From NCBI GenBank assembly GCA_024763075.1, contig JANTGF010000005.1:27219-91218 (forward strand): 64,000 bases of DNA, in the 5' to 3' direction. Below, one piece after another: positions 8,071-17,700 of this stretch. The first letter of the stretch is position 1, and each line of letters begins with the position of its first letter. The position numbers were made by a program, and so were the translations under genes. The notes beneath the pieces are model-generated. The model did no database searches. It worked only from the letters and a program-made list of their open reading frames with translations, and had not been told where the DNA came from. This DNA comes from Bacteroidales bacterium. GTDB taxonomy: Bacteria; Bacteroidota; Bacteroidia; Bacteroidales; VadinHA17.

Positions 8071-9096
8071 TTAAGAATATCCCTTAATGATCTTTTTATT
8101 GAATTGCCATGATCTAAAAAGTTTGATGAGTAAATTATACAACATATCCCGAAAAGGGCCGGCAATCCTGAACAATTGTAAAATCCTAAGCTGGATTTTA
8201 TTGTATTTGATGATTTTTTTCATGGGGATTGAAACATAGTCCTTATCCATAATCATTCTGGCAATTTCTTCCCCGGAAACCAGTGCCTGGTAAATTCCCT
8301 CTCCGGTAAGTCCCGAGGCCAGTCCTGCTGCTTCTCCTGCGAGGAAAATATTTCCAAAAGCAAAGCCCCGGCAATCGTAGCTAATGGGGAAACTTTCATA
8401 TTTTGCTTTTGAAAGATCAAAATTGTTTTGCTTCAGCCATATTTCAAAGCCCTTTTTTAGTTTTTGTACAGGAAAAAACCCGGGATCAACACCGCAGCCT
8501 ACCGAAAAATAATCCTTATGAGGGAAAACCCATGCATAACCCGATTGAAAGAAGCCTGAGTTCAGGATAAGTTCCACCCTCTCCGGATAGAGGCCGGGAA
8601 TTTTATACTGGAGGGTTACCAGCTTTCTCTTTACAGGTAGTTTCAAATACCTGCGCACTATAGAATTCGCACCATCTGCACCAACGAGATATTTAAAAGA
8701 AAATTCTTCCTGTCTGTTAACAGTAAGTTTGTTATTCTGAATATCTGTGACTAAACTACCGGTTTTAATTTCAATATTTGAATTTTTAAGTTTTGTGGCC
8801 TGCCACTGACCGAATTGTTGGCGGTCAATCATAAAAACTGCCGGTTCAGGAAGCTCTCCTTCATGGAAGTATTTGGGTGAACGGATCATGGAGGCTTTGA
8901 TTTCATACTCGATCAGCTGATCCGGAATATCCATTAATTCCAATGATTTTTTTGTAATTCCACCGGCACATACTTTGGGACCAATGACCGGATTTTTTTC
9001 AAGCAAAAGTACACTTAATGATGTCTCTTTTATGAGTTCGGCACATCGCAAACCGGCCGGGCCTGCACCAACTATAACAACATCGTAATGCTTCAT
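8071..9096 (-). CDS. FAD-dependent geranylgeranyl-reductase-family oxidoreductase
   Basis: From the ATG at 9096 the protein is 341 residues and opens MKHYDVVIVGAGPAGLRCAE, the Rossmann GxGxxG that binds FAD. The longer start at 9132 puts 12 extra residues before this conserved strand and is less likely. Other landmarks are CAGGIT near residue 45 (typical of the geranylgeranyl reductase family), YLVGADGANSIVRR (the GD motif of group A flavoproteins) and GNIFLAGEAAGLASGLTGEGIYQALVSGE, the second FAD motif. Members reduce the double bonds of isoprenoid chains of chlorophyll, menaquinone or archaeal lipids, and many bacterial ones are uncharacterised. It is divergent from the 9226-12598 gene pair with 129 bases between the start codons, so a shared control region is possible. 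Confidence 0.85.
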   Translation of the reverse strand: MKHYDVVIVGAGPAGLRCAELIKETSLSVLLLEKNPVIGPKVCAGGITKKSLELMDIPDQLIEYEIKASMIRSPKYFHEGELPEPAVFMIDRQQFGQWQATKLKNSNIEIKTGSLVTDIQNNKLTVNRQEEFSFKYLVGADGANSIVRRYLKLPVKRKLVTLQYKIPGLYPERVELILNSGFFQSGYAWVFPHKDYFSVGCGVDPGFFPVQKLKKGFEIWLKQNNFDLSKAKYESFPISYDCRGFAFGNIFLAGEAAGLASGLTGEGIYQALVSGEEIARMIMDKDYVSIPMKKIIKYNKIQLRILQLFRIAGPFRDMLYNLLIKLFRSWQFNKKIIKGYS

Positions 9097-9225
9097 TATT
9101 TTTATGTTCTTGTTTATTACAGTGATATGCATAATTAGTAAATTTTTCGATATTAAAAAACTGAAGAAGAATCTTGTTTAATAGAATTCAGTGGAAATTA
9201 TTAATATTGTGTTTTATTTTGAAAA

Positions 9226-10248
9226 ATGAATAAAAACATGAAAAAATACCTGGCTTTGAGAATGGTAAACCGCCGTAAACGGCGGCAACAATCTATTACG
9301 GAACTGGAACTTAAGCATACAAATAATCAAATTGTAGATTTTAATGATAGCAGCTATTTTGCTGGTTTGAGCGAAACTGGTTTTTCTTTTGTTTCAAGGA
9401 TGGCATTCAGGAGTAAGAAACCAAATGAGAACTGGCTGAAGGTACATATTCCTGGGGAAGGTATATGGGGTTTTGAGAATCTGGAAATGGAAGAAGGCAA
9501 TGGTTTTAAGCAGGGTGGATTTGAATATGTGTGTATTAAGCCGGGCGAACTATGGAAGATCAAATATCAGGGAGTAATCTATAAAGGAAAGGAAGAAAAG
9601 AAAATTAAAATTGACCTGGACTGGGAATCAATAGCTCCAGTTATTGATTTTGATGTGGAAGGTACGTCCATGGAGCAGGTGGCATCCCAAATAGCAAAAG
9701 AAAAGTGGAATCCAGGATTTTTCAGGAAATTGAAAGAAATACATAAAGTACATTATGAGCAGGCTGGCAGACTTAAAGGTAGCATTCAACTGGATGGTGT
9801 AACACACGAACTGGATTTGGCAGGTATTCGGGACCATAGTTTTGGAAGTCGTAATTGGAATGACTGGGAGCGTCATATATGGTATCTGGGCCTTTTGGAA
9901 GATGGAAGATTTTTTAATATTAGCATTGTTAATTATGACTTCATAAAAGATCTTAAAGCAGGCTTTTTGCTGGACGGTAACAGATACATTACCCATGTCA
10001 AAACACCTTCTTTTAAGGACCTTAATTTACATGAGGTATTACCGACTCAGGTTGCATTTGAGGTACAGGAGAAGAAAGGGGAGTCTGAAAAAGCTGTAAA
10101 AGTTATCATGAAGGAATTTTTTCCATTTATAATGGATGATGTGTATCATATACGACAGGCTAAAGCTGAATTTGAATACGATGGTGTAAAGGGGATTGGT
10201 ATAGCTGAAATGGGTATAAACTTAAAGAGATACAAGCTTGATTACTAG
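9226..10248 (+). CDS. RDHSFG-motif protein of unknown function (lipocalin/CrtC-like?)
   Basis: This 340-residue protein has no signal peptide or membrane segment. It is rich in beta-strand patterns and carries ELDLAGIRDHSFGSRNWNDW followed by RHIWYLGLLEDGRFFNIS. That signature is found, as I remember it, in CrtC-like beta-barrel domains (DUF7064/DUF7065 group) and in the N-terminal part of arthropod proteins annotated as putative phosphoenolpyruvate synthase. The His and Asp of RDHSFG could be catalytic or ligand-binding, but no activity is established. Its last 11 bases overlap the start of the dikinase gene, so the two are translationally coupled and probably work on the same compound. An alternative start at the second Met (MKKYLALRM, 9238) cannot be excluded. 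Confidence 0.75.
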   Translation: MNKNMKKYLALRMVNRRKRRQQSITELELKHTNNQIVDFNDSSYFAGLSETGFSFVSRMAFRSKKPNENWLKVHIPGEGIWGFENLEMEEGNGFKQGGFEYVCIKPGELWKIKYQGVIYKGKEEKKIKIDLDWESIAPVIDFDVEGTSMEQVASQIAKEKWNPGFFRKLKEIHKVHYEQAGRLKGSIQLDGVTHELDLAGIRDHSFGSRNWNDWERHIWYLGLLEDGRFFNISIVNYDFIKDLKAGFLLDGNRYITHVKTPSFKDLNLHEVLPTQVAFEVQEKKGESEKAVKVIMKEFFPFIMDDVYHIRQAKAEFEYDGVKGIGIAEMGINLKRYKLDY

Positions 10249-12598
10249 TGTAGAAAAAATAGGCAGTAATGGGGGAGGAAAGGCAAAAGGACTGGCATTC
10301 CTTGTAAATCAAGGAATGCGTATCCCTGATACTTTTGTTATTACTGAGCTGGATAAGAAAGAGTTGATGGATTTTCTTCAGTATTTGCCTGATAAAGAAT
10401 ATGCCATCCGATCATCAGCAACAAAAGAGGATGGTGCTGAGTTTTCTTTTGCCGGACAGTTTGAAACCTACCTGAACATTAAGGGTGACAAAAGTATTTA
10501 TGATGCTGTCGAAAAGTGCTTTAAATCAGCTGATTCAGAGAACGTTAGTGCTTACAAAAAAGAATTGCAAACAGAGGTTGGGGTGGAAATGAATGTGATC
10601 ATACAGGAGATGGTCAGACCGGAAGTTTCTGGCGTGTTGTTTACCGCTGATCCTGTAAAAAACAGAGTAGATCGTATCAGTTTGAGTTTGTTACAGGGAG
10701 TGGGGGAGGATCTGATGTCAGGTCTGAAGAGTGGTGAGAATCTGTCATTATATAAACATTTTAAGTTTCTTCAAGACCTTCCGGAAAGTAAGTTATTAAG
10801 CAGGGAAAAGTTAAGAGAACTGGTGGAACTGGCCCTGGAGATTGAGAAAAAGTACGGACAACCTGCTGACCTTGAATGGGCAATTGACCGGGAAGGCACG
10901 ATCTGGTGGTTGCAGCTTCGTCCGGTTACAAGCCTGAAAACGGTTCATTTAAATGAACTTGACAGCACACCAAATGAGGATGACCCGGTATATACCCGTG
11001 GAAATATCGGGGAAATGATGCCTGGACCGGTTACTCCGCTAACCCTCTCCACCTTTGGTGTGGCATTGGAATACGGATTGCAGGTATTTTATAAAAAAGT
11101 AGGAGCCATCCCTGGTTTCTCCAGTAAGAATATATTTGTCAGGAACTTTTACAATCATCTTTTCTTTGATTTGCGTGGCCTGTATAATGTAGCAAAGAAA
11201 GTAAAGCTTTCCACCAAAGAGAATGTTGATCTGGCTATTGTTGGGGAAATTGTTCCCGGAAATTCTGTTGAAATGGAAGTTTCGAATGCAAGAGGATGGC
11301 TGAATTTTATCAGGGTTCTGAAATATACCGGTTCTGCGGCTAAATCAGAGAAAAAGCTGAAATATCTGTATGAAAATTTCAGGATCATGGGTTCATCTGA
11401 TATGGAAACCTGTTATAAGCAAATCAATAACAATCTTGAGGTATTGAATACGGCTTATGCTCTGCATTATGTTACTTCTTCACAATCAGGTTCTTACTTC
11501 AGTGCTATTTTAAACATTTATTCAAAAGGAAAAACGCCTGAACCTGCCCATGTCGAGAAGGTAAGCAAGCTTTTTACCAATATCCCGGATATTGAAAGCG
11601 TACAAGTGGTGAAAGCAATAGACCATTTGGCCGGAATCCTGGTAAAAGTTCCGGGAATTGAATTCCAGTTCCTGGAGGTACCCCTTGAAGATGCCCTTGA
11701 TTTCTTGAAAAATACTGAAAATTCTCAGGTAAGATCTGCCTGGTCAGAATTTATGGAAAGGCATGGACATCGTTGTGTGAGAGAAGCTGAATTAAGAGAG
11801 AAGGAATGGGCTCTGGATCCGTCATCCATAGTTGAGGGGCTGAAAGCAAAAACCCTGCTTCTGTTTAACGGGGTGGTTAAAAAGCTAAACGGGTATGCAA
11901 TGGAGCCGGTTGATCTTTTCAAAGATAAACTTGGATTCGTGGAAAGATCAGTTATTCGTCATCTTTTACCTAAAGCAAGGAAGGCAGTTGCACGGAGGGA
12001 GAAGACTAAAGCTTATGCCATTGGAGTACAGTATCAGTTTAAAAAAGCATATCGTCAATTGGCTGGTTTACTGGTTAGGGCAGGTTTATTAACAGATGAG
12101 GACCAGATATTTTTTCTTCAGCACAGGGAAATCGGAGAGCTGATAGAATCTCAGGATAAGAAATGGATTTCTGTTGCAAATGAAAGAAGAAGTATCTTTC
12201 CCGAGTACCAGAAAATGTCTTTTGCTGATGTTTCTTTTGGAATTCCGGTGCCGGTGGAAACAAATAAAGAAATGATGAATGGAGATTTGACGGGTGTTCC
12301 GGTAAGTCGTGGAATGGTGAAAGGCCGTGTACGTCTTGTCAGATCGATGGATGAGGCACGGTTACTTAAGGAGGGTGAAATTATGGTAGCCAGGATGACG
12401 GATATTGGCTGGACTCCTTTTTATAGTGTAATTTCCGGTCTGATTACGGAAATTGGTAGCTCTTTATCCCATGGGGCTGTAGTGGCACGGGAATATGGTT
12501 TGCCGGCAGTTGTCAACATGAAAGGTGCCATGAAAAGTTTACAAACCGGACAAATGATCCGTCTGGATGCAATTAAGGGAAGGGTGGAACGAATCTGA
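10238..12598 (+). CDS. PEP-synthase/rifampin-phosphotransferase-like dikinase
   Basis: The 786-residue protein starts at a TTG overlapping the previous gene by 11 bases, with AAAGAGA a few bases upstream. The next upstream stop in frame is at 10223, so no ATG is available. Domains in order: a PPDK N-terminal ATP-grasp part (GGGKAKGLAFL, YAIRSSATKEDGAEFSFAGQ, VIIQEMVRPEVSGVLFTADP, DLEWAIDREGTIWWLQLRP), a long middle part beginning TRGNIGEMMPGPVTPL, and a C-terminal swivelling phosphohistidine domain with TEIGSSLSHGAVVAREYGLPA, whose His would carry the phosphate. The PEP/pyruvate TIM barrel of real PEP synthase is missing. The layout is that of rifampin phosphotransferase and B. subtilis YvkC: ATP's beta-phosphate is passed through His to a substrate bound by the middle domain. 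The substrate is unknown. Confidence 0.88.
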   Translation: MITSVEKIGSNGGGKAKGLAFLVNQGMRIPDTFVITELDKKELMDFLQYLPDKEYAIRSSATKEDGAEFSFAGQFETYLNIKGDKSIYDAVEKCFKSADSENVSAYKKELQTEVGVEMNVIIQEMVRPEVSGVLFTADPVKNRVDRISLSLLQGVGEDLMSGLKSGENLSLYKHFKFLQDLPESKLLSREKLRELVELALEIEKKYGQPADLEWAIDREGTIWWLQLRPVTSLKTVHLNELDSTPNEDDPVYTRGNIGEMMPGPVTPLTLSTFGVALEYGLQVFYKKVGAIPGFSSKNIFVRNFYNHLFFDLRGLYNVAKKVKLSTKENVDLAIVGEIVPGNSVEMEVSNARGWLNFIRVLKYTGSAAKSEKKLKYLYENFRIMGSSDMETCYKQINNNLEVLNTAYALHYVTSSQSGSYFSAILNIYSKGKTPEPAHVEKVSKLFTNIPDIESVQVVKAIDHLAGILVKVPGIEFQFLEVPLEDALDFLKNTENSQVRSAWSEFMERHGHRCVREAELREKEWALDPSSIVEGLKAKTLLLFNGVVKKLNGYAMEPVDLFKDKLGFVERSVIRHLLPKARKAVARREKTKAYAIGVQYQFKKAYRQLAGLLVRAGLLTDEDQIFFLQHREIGELIESQDKKWISVANERRSIFPEYQKMSFADVSFGIPVPVETNKEMMNGDLTGVPVSRGMVKGRVRLVRSMDEARLLKEGEIMVARMTDIGWTPFYSVISGLITEIGSSLSHGAVVAREYGLPAVVNMKGAMKSLQTGQMIRLDAIKGRVERI

Positions 12599-12729
12599 TG
12601 CGCTACAGAATTTTTCAGAAAATCCTATTTACCAGTTGATTAACTCTGTGAAATATGCATTTTGGGTCATGCATTACATAAAGCAGACCGAAATACAAAA
12701 TCGATGTAATCCCGTGAGGATCAAAATGT

Positions 12730-12794
12730 GACTCCGCTGGAGTCAGGGTCATATAATATTATGCGGGTTACAATAATATGACTCCTACGGAGTC
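12730..12794. repeat. Paired palindromic hairpins, REP-like element
   Basis: Two 15-bp palindromes, GACTCCGCTGGAGTC (12730-12744) and GACTCCTACGGAGTC (12780-12794), share identical six-base arms and differ only in the three-base loop. Their starts are exactly 50 bases apart. The spacer contains ATATTAT and ATAATAT, which can pair with each other, so the whole can fold as nested hairpins. This is the arrangement of REP sequences mobilised by IS200-like (RAYT) transposases, but no such transposase is in the window. Confidence 0.6.
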
Positions 12795-12809
12795 AACTGT
12801 CTATTCTGA

Positions 12810-13185
12810 TTGCGACCAGAATGGATTGCATTCCTAAAATTGATACAAGTGCTTTGGTTCTCTAAGATTTGCAATGCGGGTCATGTATTGCACAATACAG
12901 GAGTGGATGATATGAGCATCGGTACCGGAACAAGTTTTACTACACCTGAATTATCTGAAACAACTACGTACTATGCTGAGAATGTAACTGGTGACTGTAC
13001 AAGCGAGAGAGTTACTATAGTTGCAGCCCTAACTCCGGTTGGGGTAGATGAAGGTATATCTGTTAATGGAATAAGCATTTTCTGGTGATATCTCATTGGA
13101 CTTGAGCGAATTAACTCGGGGAATGTATATTATTGAAGCAATAGTAAAGGAAACTGTATTCAGAAGTCTTATAAGCTTCCATTAG
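12810..13185 (+). pseudogene. Remnant of a secreted Ig-like protein with type IX sorting domain
   Basis: The first part (to 13088) reads GTGTSFTTPELSETTTYYAE followed by GDCTSERVTIVAALTPVGVD, the pattern of the Ig-like repeats seen in Bacteroidota surface proteins, then VNGISIFW and a stop. Shifted by one frame, 13087-13185 reads DISLDLSELTRGMYIIEAIV then KETVFRSLISFH. This matches the end of the type A C-terminal sorting domain (DLSxLxxGMYII) used by the type IX secretion system. The middle of the sorting domain, normally containing YPNP, is deleted at the junction. There is no plausible start or upstream body. It is a decayed 3' end, not a functional gene. Confidence 0.65.
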
Positions 13186-13278
13186 TAATGCATTTATTTT
13201 CATTTCACAAAACAGGAATAAAGAATTCTCACCATTGTATCTCAGGTTCGAAATGAACAGATTAAATATGACCTAGCA

Positions 13279-14703
13279 TTATTCTTTTGACAGATAAAAA
13301 TGAATGGCTTCTGCGGCCTGCTGTCCGGAAGCAATAGCCCTGACAACAAGAGAAGCACCACTTGCAGCGTCTCCAGCTGCAAAGACTTTAGCTTTGTTTG
13401 TTGCAAGTTCACTATTGGTCAGGATATTTCCTCTTTCGTCATATTCAATCCCAAGACCATCCAGTAAGCCTTCATGAACCGGTTGTGTAAAGCCTAGGGC
13501 CAGCAATACCAAATCTGCCTTATGAATCTCAATTGAGCCGGGTACTTCTTCCATAGACCAGGCACCTTCATCATTTTGAGTCCATTGTACCTCAACGGTT
13601 TCAATCTGATTTACAGTGCCATTTTTACAGATGAACTTTTTGGTATTTGTACTCCAGATTCGTTCGCATCCCTCTTCCTGTGAAGAAGAAGTCCGTAGTG
13701 TCTCGGGCCAAAAGGGCCAGGGATTATTTTCAGTTCTGGACTCCGGTGGTTTGGGCAATATCTCGATTTGTTTTACACTTTTCGCTCCCTGCCGGATTGC
13801 CGTTCCCACACAGTCGGAACCTGTATCACCGCCACCAATCACAATAACATGTTTGTTTTTAGCAGAGATTCTTTTTTTACCTGAAAAGTTTTTTCCTGCA
13901 ATTATTTTGTTCTGCTGGGTCAGGTAATCCATAGCAAAATAAATACCTTCTGAATCTCTGCCGGGAACTTTAATGTCTCTGGGCTGCATGGCACCAACAG
14001 CAAGGCAAATGGCATCATAGTTTTTCAGTAACTCCTCATTGCTGATATCCGTTCCCACATTTACCTTTGTTTTTATCGTAAGACCTTCTTCTTTCATTAT
14101 CTTAAGTCTCCGGTCAATCACTGTTTTATTGAGTTTGAAATCAGGAATACCAAACCGAAGCAATCCTCCGGCCTTTTCATCTTTTTCAAAAAGTGTTACT
14201 TTATGTCCAAGGCGATTCAAACGGGAAGCTACGGTCAGTCCGGCTGGGCCGGAACCAATAACTGCCACTTTTTTTCCTGTTCTTTTCTTTGGGACCCGGG
14301 GTTTTATCAGACCGGCTTCAAATGATCTTTCGGCAATGGCCACTTCGTTCTCCCTGATAGTAACAGCTTCCTCATGTATGGCAAGAACGCAGGATTTTTC
14401 ACAGGGCGCGGGGCACACTCTTCCTGTAAACTCAGGAAAATCATTCGTAAGCTGTAAAATTTCGATGGCTTCATCCAGATTTTTACGAAACAGGGCATCC
14501 TGCCACTCCGGAATACGACTGTTTATCGGGCAGGCCCAGTGGCAAAAAGGAATGCCACAATCCATACAACGGGAAGCCTGAAGTATCCTGTCTTCCGTAT
14601 TCAGGGTTTGTTCTACTTCACTGAAATCCTGTATTCGTTCATCTACAGGTCGGTTTCCTGCATTTTTCCTTTTTACTTTAATAAATCCTCTGGGGTCTCC
14701 CAT
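13279..14703 (-). CDS. gltD: Glutamate synthase small subunit
   Basis: This 474-residue protein is the beta subunit of NADPH-dependent GOGAT, the usual length. The N-terminal iron-sulfur part has CMDCGIPFCHWACP and GRVCPAPCEKSCVL, the cysteines that hold two 4Fe-4S clusters. FAD binding is marked by GSGPAGLTVASRLNRLGHKV and the NADPH domain by VIGGGDTGSDCVGTAIRQGA. A closing GDAASGASLVVRAIASGQQAA segment completes the FAD site. It takes electrons from NAD(P)H and passes them to the GltB subunit, which converts 2-oxoglutarate plus glutamine to two glutamates. It is the last gene of the ilv-leu-glt operon, 27 bases after gltB. Confidence 0.96.
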   Translation of the reverse strand: MGDPRGFIKVKRKNAGNRPVDERIQDFSEVEQTLNTEDRILQASRCMDCGIPFCHWACPINSRIPEWQDALFRKNLDEAIEILQLTNDFPEFTGRVCPAPCEKSCVLAIHEEAVTIRENEVAIAERSFEAGLIKPRVPKKRTGKKVAVIGSGPAGLTVASRLNRLGHKVTLFEKDEKAGGLLRFGIPDFKLNKTVIDRRLKIMKEEGLTIKTKVNVGTDISNEELLKNYDAICLAVGAMQPRDIKVPGRDSEGIYFAMDYLTQQNKIIAGKNFSGKKRISAKNKHVIVIGGGDTGSDCVGTAIRQGAKSVKQIEILPKPPESRTENNPWPFWPETLRTSSSQEEGCERIWSTNTKKFICKNGTVNQIETVEVQWTQNDEGAWSMEEVPGSIEIHKADLVLLALGFTQPVHEGLLDGLGIEYDERGNILTNSELATNKAKVFAAGDAASGASLVVRAIASGQQAAEAIHFYLSKE

Positions 14704-14730
14704 AATATTTCATTCAAAAGCGTTAATAAA

Positions 14731-17700
14731 TTATTCCGAATCAATGCTTCCGGCCCGCTGAAGCTTGATATTAATTTCTCTGATCTTCTGTTCGTTCAGC
14801 ACTTTTTTATATTCCAGGGGTGTAACCTTAACAAACCGGGGAAGATACATTTCCCAGTTGGTAAGTATTTTCTCAGCCAGCGGACTTTTGGTGTAGGTTA
14901 AATGGTTTGATATAAGTTCCTGTAATTCCTTAATGTCTTCATAGTCTGAGATACCACTTAGTTCCACCATATCTTTGTTGCAATAATAAGGAAAATCACC
15001 TTCAATGTCCAGAACGTATGCTATGCCACCACTCATACCAGCTGCAAAGTTTCTTCCTGTGGGTCCGAGTACGGCGACACGACCTCCTGTCATATACTCA
15101 CATCCATGGTCACCGGCACCTTCAACCACAGCGATGGCTCCGCTGTTCCTCACACAAAACCGTTCACCGGCTACACCATTCACATACAATTCACCGGATG
15201 TTGCGCCATATAAAATAGTATTTCCGGCAATAATATTTTTTTCAGGATCAAAAGGTACATTAGCGGGAGGATAGACAATGATTCTTCCACCGGAAAGACC
15301 TTTTCCAAGATAATCATTTACATCACCCTCCAGACGGAAGGTCACTCCTTTTATCAGAAAAGCCCCGAAACTCTGACCGGCAGAGCCATAAAATTTACAA
15401 TTAATGGTATCTTCAGGTAAACCTTCTGATCCATAGATCCGGGCAATTTTTCCGGAAAGCATGGCACCGGTTGAGCGGTCGGTATTGTGAATTTCTTTTG
15501 ATACCCATATTTTCTCCTTGTTTCTGACGGCTTTTACAGATGACTTGATAATTTCCTTGTCAAGTATGGACTCCGGTCTTCCACTATTTTCATATTTTTC
15601 CGTATATACCTGTTGGTCTTTAGGAGCAGCAAACGAAAGAATGGAAGATAGTTTCAGCTTATTGATTTTTGGTAAATGTGGTTCTTCATTCTTAAGCAGC
15701 AGGTCATTTCTTCCAACCAGGTCATCAAATTTCCGGATTCCCATTAACGCCATATACTCACGTACTTCCCGGGCCAGGAAACTAAAATAATTAACCAGAT
15801 GGTCTGCTTTCCCCCGGTACCTTTTTCTCAATTCCTTGTCCTGGGTTGCGATTCCTGCAGGGCAGGTATTCAGATGACATTTTCGCATCATCACGCAGCC
15901 TAAAACAATCAGGCTGGCAGTAGCAACACCAAACTCTTCTGCTCCAAGCAATCCTGCTATGATCACATCCCGGCCGGTTTTTATTTGCCCGTCAGTTTGT
16001 AATTTTACCCTTTTGCGCAGTTTATTCAGGACCAGTGTTTGGTGTGTCTCAGCAAGTCCAAGTTCCCATGGTACTCCTGCATGTTTAATCGAGCTGATCG
16101 GACTGGCTCCCGTTCCGCCATCCGTTCCGCTGATCACGATCAGATCTGCATAGGCCTTTGTCACACCAGCAGCAACCGTGCCTACTCCGTTTTCAGAAAC
16201 CAGCTTTACACTGATTTTTGCCAGGGGATTAACCGATTTCAGGTCAAAGATCAGCTGTGCCAGATCTTCAATGGAATAAATATCATGATGGGGGGGTGGA
16301 GAGATCAGGGTAATTCCCGGAAGTGAATTCCGGAGCCGTCCGATAATTTTATCTACTTTATAACCCGGAAGCTGTCCGCCTTCACCGGGTTTTGCTCCCT
16401 GTGCCACTTTGATCTGAATTTCATCAGCATTAACAAGATATTGTGCATTCACGCCAAAACGTCCGGAAGCAATCTGCTTGATTGCACTTCTCCGGTTTTT
16501 GCCATCTCCCCGGTCAATGAACCTTTTAGGATCCTCACCGCCTTCTCCTGTGTTGCTTCGTCCTCCGATTCTGTTCATGGCAATGGCCAGTGCTTCATGG
16601 GCTTCTCTACTGATTGAACCGTAAGACATAGCTCCGGTTACAAAACGTTTCAGTATATCTGATTCAGATTCTACTTCGGAAATGTCTATGGGGTTTTTCT
16701 TAAAATCCAGCAAGCCCCTGATAAAATGCGGATGTCGCGTAATGTTGTCACTGAGCTGCGAGAATTCTTTATACTTTTTATAATTATTTGTGGATGAAGC
16801 CCATTGAAGTAATCCAATGGCTTCAGGATCCCATGCATGGCGCTCTCCGTTTTTCCGGTAAGAGTAAACACCGGCGTGGACAGGAAGGGCTCCGTTCAGA
16901 TCAGACTGAAAGGCCTTCTGATGATCCCGAATGGCGTCATTGGCTATTTCTTCCAGTCCGATTCCTCCAATCTTCGAGGGGGTCTTTTGAAAGTATTTGT
17001 CAATAAGTTCATTACTGATGCCTACAGCTTCAAATAATTGTGCGCCAAAATAGGACCGCAGCGTACTGATACCCATTTTCGAAATGATCTTCAGCAGGCC
17101 CTTGTTGATGGATTGAATGTAATTCTTTCTCGCCTGAGAGTACGGTGTGTTTATCTTACCTGACTCAACCAGATCATAAATTATGGCATAGGAAAGATAA
17201 GGATTTACCACACTTGCCCCATATCCTATGAGCAATGCAAAATGGTGGACTTCCCTTGCTTCACCTGTTTCCACAATTAGACCTGTTTGCATTCGTTTCT
17301 TTTTTGTGATCAAGTGGTGGTGAACAGCCGAAACGGCCAGAAGGGAAGGAATAGGCGCTTCTTCTTTAGATATCTTTTTATCGGAAAGGATGATAAAATT
17401 ATTTTCTTCATCCACTGCTTTTTCTGCCTGAAGACAAAGATTCTCAAGTGCTTCTTCCAATCCTTTTGCACCTTCCTTAACCTTGAAAGCCATAGGAAGA
17501 ATGACATTCGTAAAGGACGCATGTTTCAGGTCCTTGATTTTTCCAAGATCGGTGTTGGTAATTATCGGGCTTCTGAATTTTACAAGCTTACAATGGCTGG
17601 CAGATTCTGAAAGCAGGTTTTTTTGAACAGAACCGATATAATTTGTAAGTGCCATCACCAGGCCTTCCCTGAGAGGGTCTATGGCCGGGTTTGTAACCTG

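Larger units (their letters stand above)
12599..13278. other. Intergenic region with REP-like hairpins and a decayed gene
   Basis: No intact gene is seen in these 680 bases. They contain two GACTCC hairpins (12730-12794) and remnants of a secreted protein (12810-13185). Short similar stretches around GGGTCATGCATTACA (from about 12664) and GGGTCATGTATTGCA (from about 12878) flank the hairpins, so an insertion into an older sequence is possible. Confidence 0.6.

Noticed and set aside
10238..12598. True phosphoenolpyruvate synthase or pyruvate phosphate dikinase
   Set aside because: The C-terminal PEP/pyruvate-binding TIM barrel is absent; the protein ends after the phosphohistidine domain.
12810..13088. 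Functional 92-residue protein
   Set aside because: It has no ribosome site, no complete domain and is the front part of a frameshifted remnant whose sorting-domain end lies in the next frame.
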